Made by a program: the position numbers and the translations under genes. Positions 58,015 to 64,000 of a stretch of 64,000 bases of DNA are shown one piece after another; position 1 is the first letter of the stretch; the number at the start of each line of letters is the position of its first letter. The stretch comes from Gastrolobium villosum (lineage: Eukaryota; Streptophyta; Magnoliopsida; Fabales; Fabaceae): contig JAVKPL010000188.1 in the NCBI GenBank assembly GCA_032173675.1, forward strand, positions 27,501 to 91,500. The letters run 5' to 3'. The notes beneath the pieces are model-generated. The model had not been told where the DNA came from. It saw nothing but the letters and a program-made list of their open reading frames with translations, and did no database searches.

Positions 58015-58293
58015 AACCCCCGATGGTAGCTCAGTTGGCAACTGAGCTCTCAAGGGATTACTTGGTGCAGGGATCAAATCCTACCTCAAGTAATTTCTTG
58101 GAAAATCTGTGGGGGCCAGAGGATAAGCCAAAAATCTTCGGTTGAGGAATTAGTCTCGTCCTTTCTCCGGTTGCGAAGTTTAGTGCACCCATTGTCACAA
58201 TAAAGGGCTAGCCCAAATGGGCAGTACCCCGAGGGTATGGTGTCCGGAAAAAGTTGAATGGAGATACCTCCTGGCAATGTACCAAAAAATAAT
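58015..58293 (+). mobile_element. tRNA-derived SINE in the right TIR arm
   Basis: A pol III A box lies in GATGGTAGCTCAGTTGGC (58022-58039) and a B box in GGGATCAAATCC (58071-58082), the tRNA-derived promoter of plant SINEs. A non-tRNA body of about 200 bp and an A-rich 3' end (ACCAAAAAATAAT) follow. The 12-bp TSD AATAAACTATGT lies at 58003-58014 and 58294-58305. The uninterrupted left TIR arm shows the empty site (near 56060-56080), which confirms the insertion limits. Confidence 0.88.
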
Positions 58294-58783
58294 AATAAAC
58301 TATGTTAATTATTAATTACTTTACAAAGCACTTTTCTATTTGTAAGGGAACGAAAAATATTATTATTATTAGATTACCAAAAAATATATTATTATTATTT
58401 ACTATTAATTAATTATAAAGCATGGCAACCGTACAATTGAGTGAAGGGAAAGATTACGTGAGAAAAGAAGAAGGGAAAGCTGCAACACGAAGACACGGGA
58501 AGCGAAGAAGAGAGAAGCAACTGTACAATTAAGTCCCATCAGGCAAGGTGGCGTGTTTAGGCCACCTGGACCAATCCCTACCAATCTCGTTAGGATGAGT
58601 GGCGGGAGTGATGATTTCGTCCTACGTGGCACGATATCACAACATGTGTATCTACGAGACTGATCACGCTAGGATTACTTACGGCTTTGACTGCCTTAAC
58701 CTGATCATACTTTCATAAAGTGCTTTCACTTGGAGATACATATACAAAATATGATTAGTACGGTTGTTTTGCCCTCTTTTACC

Positions 58784-59103
58784 AGATAGGGTCTCTTTAC
58801 CTTTAAATGCTTTAAATGTATCAATCTAGTACCTGATTGAGATATAAAGTTCCGTTGTTTTTGTTTGTATTTTATTTTCATAATTGAAGATTATATCTAC
58901 AAAACCAACTTGAATTGTCTAAATTAAGGAGAATAGCTAAAATATGTTTGGTGCCCCTCATTGGCGGACCCACGTTATTGCACATGACTGCAAGTGCACC
59001 CAGTAATTTTTGGAAATTTATTTTATCTTACTTACTAACTCTGCATGTTTGTTTATTTTTCTAACTTACAAAGTTTGTTTTGGCAAGGGTATATGTTGGC
59101 AGT
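58784..59103. other. Unassigned DNA
   Basis: No gene or paired repeat seen. Confidence 0.3.
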
Positions 59104-59113
59104 ATATTTAATA

Positions 59114-59292
59114 GGAAAACATTTTCTCCTTTAAAAGGAGAAAATGTTTCTCATGTTAGTGACCCATAACATAAGTGAGACCTACAAAATAATGGAGAGA
59201 AAAAAAATTCAAGGTGGGACTGGGACCCACTTATGCTATGAGTCACTAACATGAGAAAAAATGTCTCCTTTAAAAGGAGAAAATGTTTTCCC
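59114..59292. mobile_element. Mutator-type MITE
   Basis: 179 bp: starts GGAAAACATTTTCTCCTTTA and ends TAAAAGGAGAAAATGTTTTCCC-like. It is flanked by a perfect 10-bp TSD ATATTTAATA (59104-59113 and 59293-59302). Terminal blocks contain a smaller palindrome (CTCCTTTAAAAGGAG). Subterminal CATGTTAGTGACCCATA pairs with TATGAGTCACTAACATG. Confidence 0.85.
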
Positions 59293-59302
59293 ATATTTAA
59301 TA

Positions 59303-60600
59303 GTACATAATTATATGGAAATGGATTGCTCATTTTAGGATTTTATAGAAATTATTGACTACTCTTAAGGATTTACAATATAATTATTGTAGGAGCTATT
59401 TCATAATTTTCAATTATGCTCGGTGCATCTATGGATGTTTTAATCATGATTGTTTGTTAATTCTCTAATTGATTTATGTTTGATTGTAATCGTTCTATTA
59501 TAATAACTTAGTTGGCTCGTGATTATTATTATTATTATTATGTTAAATTGAAGTTTTTTTTTTTTTTTTTTAATACATATAAAATTTTATGTAAATTTTT
59601 TTTTTGAAGACTCTGTACCCAAACCCCCGCCAGCCCGTTTGGATGAGCTTTTTTTTTCTTCAAAAATTACTTTTTTTAAGAAAAAAAGCACTTCTAAGTT
59701 TGTTTGGATGTCTGCTTTAAAAAAAGTAGAAGTCATAAAAAAGCCAAAAATCTACTTTTTTCCGAAGCTAAAAATTTAAACTTAAAAAAAAGCAGAAGTC
59801 AAAAGTCAAAAGTCAAATATTTTTTTCAAAAATCAAATATTTTTTTTAAAATCTAAATAGTTGTAACTTTTATAGAAAGTACTTTTAAAATAAGGAAGTG
59901 ATAAAAAGAACTTTCTTGAAAAGCTAATACAAACAGGGTAATGTGCACACATAAATAAATATCTTTAGGTCCACCGTTGGTGCCCCTAATCCGTGGAAAC
60001 GATACTTTTTCATCACTTCATTACTTCTGCTACCAGTATACATGTCGTGAGCGCAACAAGTTTTTGACACAGTATACTTGTCGTGTACACAACAAGTTTT
60101 AGGCGTCGTTGTTCGGAATTAGCTTATGCCAACATTATTTGTAACTTTTGATCTTTGAGATCAGACATTTATTTTTATTATTTTCATTTGTCATTAAATA
60201 GGTATTTTCCTATGGTAGTGTTGAAATCTCTCCTATAGATATTGATAATCTTTTCAAGAAGAACGATTGTAGGTTGAAGTTATACTGTGGAGGATAAATT
60301 AATTGGGACAAAAGATATGTTCCTCTTGGCTCATGTGATGCTTAGACTATTCACATCAGGCTCGAGACGTTAAACAATCATTAACATGCAACCCAGTAGA
60401 AATTTTCTTTCGTGTGTTTTCTTTGATTTAATTAAGTTTACTTTGCAGTAGATATTTTAAATTTTAATTTTAAGCAGAGATGGTGTGTGCATGCCCTAGT
60501 ATAGGGCCCTAAACCCAATAGGTATGAATATTTAAAAAAAGTCTAAGTTAGTCACAGGGTTACCGTGCAATTAGCGCGAGTATGGCGTTGACAACACCAT
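59303..60600. other. Unassigned DNA with a possible Tourist-like MITE
   Basis: No gene supported. At 59630-59940, GCCCGTTTGGATGAGC and GCTAATACAAACAGGG look like inverted ends of a Tourist-like element with AAGCAGAAGT/ACTTCT-rich interior; no TSD confirmed. A near-duplicate pair, GTCGTGAGCGCAACAAGTTT and GTCGTGTACACAACAAGTTT, lies at 60047-60100. Confidence 0.35.
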
Positions 60601-60602
60601 GA

Positions 60603-63600
60603 TTTTTTTTTTTTTGGTAAGAGAAAGGGGCACAACCCCAAAACACAACACATCAAAAGACTAAAAAGACAGGGGATGAGTAGATCCTCGGGTCTAGTAA
60701 CCACCAGCATCAATCCTCGGGTCCAGTAGATCCGCAACTAATAGATTGATTAATTCATTAACAGGGGATGAGTAAACAGTAAGACCAGGAGGATCACCCA
60801 CAGCATGTTTTGCTATCCAACCCGCACAAGTGTTACTCTTCCTCAGGATGCGATTCAGACGAATAATCCAATCCTTCCGGAGGAGACCTCGAATCTTAGC
60901 TACCAAAGGGAGCTCTCGAGAATCATTACCAGCATTGTTAAGAAGGCTTAAAGCTTGAATAGAATCCGATTCCAACACGATTTTCTTCCAACCTTGATCC
61001 CAGGCGAAAGATAGACCATGTGAAATAGCCCATAACTCCGCATTCAACGGGGAGCAATAACCCACGAAGGCAGAGAAACCACCCTTCCAAGAACCAGTCT
61101 AATCCCTCAAAAGGCCCCCACCAGCTGCTTTATCCCCAGCCACTGCTTCATCAACATTAAGTTTAAAATAACCCAGATCTGGAGCAGTCCAATGGGAGGG
61201 GAAGAGGGAGCTAGGAAGATTGACCAAAATAATTTTGTTACTAACCTTGCAGTGTCTATTTCCTCTATTAAGGTAGCTAGAGTAGAAGACGGATCTTCAG
61301 GTCTCTTATACCCCTCATAATGAATTTCTTTATTTCTCCAATTCCACAGAGAGTTACAAATAGTAAAAAAAAAGTGTCCCTCCAATCCTTTGAATACCGA
61401 GTGCACATCTTTAAGTTGAGAAGAAGCCACTCACTCCAAGAGTCAGAACTGAAGAAGCCTAAAGGAAGAGGGTGAAACAGGGGAGGAGACCAAATCTTTT
61501 TAGCCTTACAACCATCTCTAAAGGCATGAAGATGGTTCTCCGCCTTATCAGGGTAGAATGGACAGCAATCAGACAATCCACTCCACTTTGCTATATTATC
61601 TTTCGTTAGCATTCTTCCTTGGTACATTTTCCACATAAGAAGTTTCACTCTTTCTTTACCTTTCCAGCTCCGGTTTCTATCCCAGCAGCTGTTTGAAGAA
61701 GCTAGATTTGAATTCATCATGTTACAATACACGAGTTTCACAATAGATTGACCTGGATTCCAATTGTTCCAAGTAATTAAATCTTCACCAGCTTTTTCTT
61801 CAAGATGAGGAATTGCAAGGATTTTGTTCACCATATTCTAGTCAAAGTGATTCAACAAGTACTGCACATTCCAACCATTCCCCTCTAGAAAGGTTCTATG
61901 ATTAATCTTAAACTCTGCAGATTCAGCTGAAGGAGGATTAAGAGCAATAGAGACAAGATTAGGCCTAATACCAACCCAATTGTCCTTCCAAAAGTCAATC
62001 TTCCTCCCATTACCAATTTGCCAAACTGTATTATCCAACATATCTGGCCAGACCTTACAAAGACTCTTACACAAGTGAGAGTCATACGGTTTACAAACCA
62101 ATTCTTGTAATAAATCCTTTCTCCTCCCATATTTAGCTGACAACACTTGCACCCAAAGCTGGGATGGAGATTTTGCAATATTCCAAGCACACTTATGTCG
62201 GAAGGCTTCATTCTGCTTTCTAAGACTAATAATCCCTAAGCCACCCTGATTTTTAGGAAGTTTAAGAAGCTCTCACGCAATGGCATGATTCTTTTTGTGG
62301 CCAACAGAATCACCCCAGATGAAATTCCTTTGAAGTCTTTCAATCTCATCAAAAACACCTATAGGCATAGGCAGGAGGCTATTTTGTATATGGAACATTG
62401 GAATCGCTGATATGACAGATTTAGCCAAAGTAACTATCCCTGCCATAGATAAACACTATTTTTTCCAGCCTTGCAGTCTAAAATTAACTCTATCCATAAT
62501 ATCCCCATAGTGCAGTTTGTTGATTCTGCCATGCTTCATTCTATAGCCCAGATATCTACCTGAATTTTGTGTGTGCGCAAAGCCACTGAACTCCACAATA
62601 GCATTGGCAACTTCATTGGGAACATTTTTAGAGAAAAAGATGCTAGATTTAAGATAGCTCACTTTTTGACTCGACATGTTCCCAAAACTATCAAGGCAGC
62701 CCATAATTATCTTGATCTGATCAATATTGGCTTCACCAAACAACAACAAATCATCAGCAAAAGGAAGATGGGAGATAATTGGACCACCCTTACCTGCTGT
62801 CATTGGTTTCCAGTCATTTTTTTTTTCACGGAGTCAGCAATTATGTGAGTGAGTTTCTCCATGCAAAGGACGAAGATGTAGGGAGATATAGGGTCTCCTT
62901 ATCTAAAACCTCTGCTTGGGGAAATACTACCATCCTTAGAACCATTCCAAAGAATTTCTAATTCTGTTGAAGAAATACAATGCATAATGATGTTCACTAA
63001 GGACTCCAGAATGTTTATCTCAGAAAGGACTTTATGAATGAAATTCCAAGACAATCTGTCATAGGCTTTTTCAAGATCTATCTTGATCGTGAGAAAACCC
63101 CTTTTACCTTTCATTCTACTCATAGAGTGGACCATTTCCTGGGCCATTACAATATTGTCCTGAATCTGTCTATTAGGGACAAAGCTGACTTATTGGGGAG
63201 AAATGAGTTTATTTACCAGTGGCTTCAACTTCCCCACAATGATCTTGCTAATTCCTTTGTACAACACTGAACTGAGGGCAATTGGCCGGAACTGAGCAAT
63301 TTTTTCTGGTTTGGCCAGTTTTTGAAAGAGAACTAGGAAGGTTTTATTTAGCTCTTTAACTTCTGAAGGCTTACTCCAAATCTGCTTCACACAATTAGTA
63401 ACTTGGTGCTTCATAGTTTCCCAATCTTTTTGGAAGGAAAAAGCAGGGAATACGTCAGGACCAGGAGCTTTTAGAGCATCCATAGAGAAATAAGACTCTT
63501 TAATTAGGGAATCAGAAATGGGTTCCTGAAGGCCAGCTATTTCAGCCTCATCAAGAGCAGGCCAATTGTTTCTAGTAGCTTCCCACGGTCTACACTCATC

Positions 63601-64000
63601 TTCTTCGGCAAAAAGCTTATTAAAAATGAGTGAATGAGCAAAATGGGGTTATCTTCTTCTCTCACAAACAGCCCCTCATCATTCTTGAGTTCTAGGATTC
63701 TGTTTCTGGCTCTACGGATGATTGTGTTGGTATAGTAGAATCTAGTATTGCGATCACCATCTTTAATCCAATTACACCTGGCCTTTTGATACCAAAGGGC
63801 TTCTTCCTGCTCCATCACTCAGTTAAGCTCATCTTGAAGGGCTAAGTCTAATTCAGATTGAACATGATCCGACTGGTTGGAGCTGTTGTTTTGATTATCC
63901 TGAATCTTTTTCAGAAGGTATTATTTTCTCAATTGGATACAACCAAAGACTCTTTTGTTCCAGGATAAGAGGGGGGAGATTAGATTGCTCAGGCTTTAAT
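60603..64000 (-). pseudogene. L1-type LINE ORF2, decayed, running off the right edge
   Basis: Minus strand, in ORF2 order: WIKDGDRNTRFYY (63770); KAPGPDVFPAFSF (63470); FRPIALSSVLYKGISKII (63270); RT block TIKIDLEKAYDRLSW (63090); catalytic HLPFADDLLLFGEA (62760); NGRKIDFWKDNW (62010); zinc-knuckle-like segment with WKGKERVKLLMWKMYQGRML (61660); RNase H pieces LNAELWAISHGLSFAWDQGW then IVLESDSIQALSLL (61040) and RKSNTCAGWIAKHA (60840). The poly-A tail is the plus-strand T-run at 60603-60614. Disabled by stops (for example TAA after GFR at 62899-62901, in place of the Gln of RQGDP) and frameshifts (A-run near 62820). The 5' end lies outside the window. Confidence 0.85.

Larger units (their letters stand above)
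55598..58773. mobile_element. Long-TIR Mutator-like element, 3.2 kb, composite
   Basis: Left arm about 55598-56214 and right arm about 57857-58773 are reverse complements over about 0.6 kb, apart from a SINE (58015-58293) inserted in the right arm. Termini GGCAAAACGACCG / CGGTTGTTTTGCC. Flanks: a perfect 10-bp direct repeat CTCTTTTACC (55588-55597 and 58774-58783), within the Mutator range. The arms contain an unusually GC-rich block (about 55670-55930), mirrored at 58430-58690. Both copies can be read as similar open frames of about 70 aa, without a known domain. No transposase is visible. The spacer holds two more inverted-repeat elements. Confidence 0.85.

Noticed and set aside
58018..58085. 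tRNA-like A and B boxes
   Set aside because: No closing acceptor stem or proper anticodon arm. The segment is the head of a SINE with a 12-bp duplication and A-rich tail.
60603..64000. Possible active LINE
   Set aside because: Several in-frame stops and frameshifts between the RT, zinc-knuckle and RNase H parts; treated as a pseudogene.

Overview
This 64-kb window is nuclear DNA from a flowering plant, most likely a woody eudicot. The evidence is GT-AG introns, a class II KNOX homeobox gene, a plant B4-type Raf-like kinase gene, and typical plant transposons (Cassandra TRIM, RTE and L1 LINEs, Tourist-like MITEs, CACTA, hAT, Mutator-like elements, chromovirus-type LTR). No species can be named. 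All boundaries were read by eye.

Only three host genes look intact. (1) 487-5521 (+): a six-exon, 370-aa KNAT3/4/5-like KNOX transcription factor. (2) 19570-19968 (-): a single-exon, 132-aa plant protein of unknown function. (3) 20900-33953 (-): a nine-coding-exon, 1403-aa protein with an N-terminal PB1 domain and a C-terminal Raf-like kinase domain. Its intron 6 is about 8 kb, holds several transposons and splits the kinase domain just before the DLG motif. All introns inferred for genes 1 and 3 keep the reading frame. The three genes show no sign of working together.

The rest is transposon-derived or unassigned AT-rich DNA, by region. 2.9-7.3 kb: MITEs and (TA)n blocks in and after the KNOX gene. 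7.3-8.7 kb: an RTE-type LINE with two in-frame stops. 8.8-11 kb: an hAT-like element holding a decayed copia pol. 11.8-14.1 kb: hAT, TRIM remnant, Tourist and Mutator-type MITEs. 14.4-17.9 kb: a GACACG-rich element, then an hAT-like element split by a 2.5-kb solo LTR, both with perfect target-site duplications (TSDs). 21.9-29.3 kb (kinase intron): GACACG element, a chimeric TIR element, a Tourist element with a nested LINE, Cassandra. 38.7-40.7 kb: decayed LINE. 41.7-46.9 kb: a non-autonomous CACTA element carrying pieces of four unrelated host genes (amino-acid permease, SnRK2 kinase, receptor-like kinase, Sec61 beta). 47.1-49.3 kb: gypsy remnant and a TRIM split by another solo LTR. 50.1-54.5 kb: hAT and MITEs, including a near-perfect fold-back palindrome between two (TA)n blocks. 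55.6-58.8 kb: a 3.2-kb element with about 0.6-kb terminal inverted repeats and a 10-bp TSD, itself hit by a tRNA-derived SINE and further MITEs. 60.6-64 kb: 3' part of a decayed L1-type LINE running off the window.

The strongest candidates for something undescribed are the gene-fragment-carrying CACTA element (41699-46910) and the long-TIR Mutator-like composite (55598-58773).
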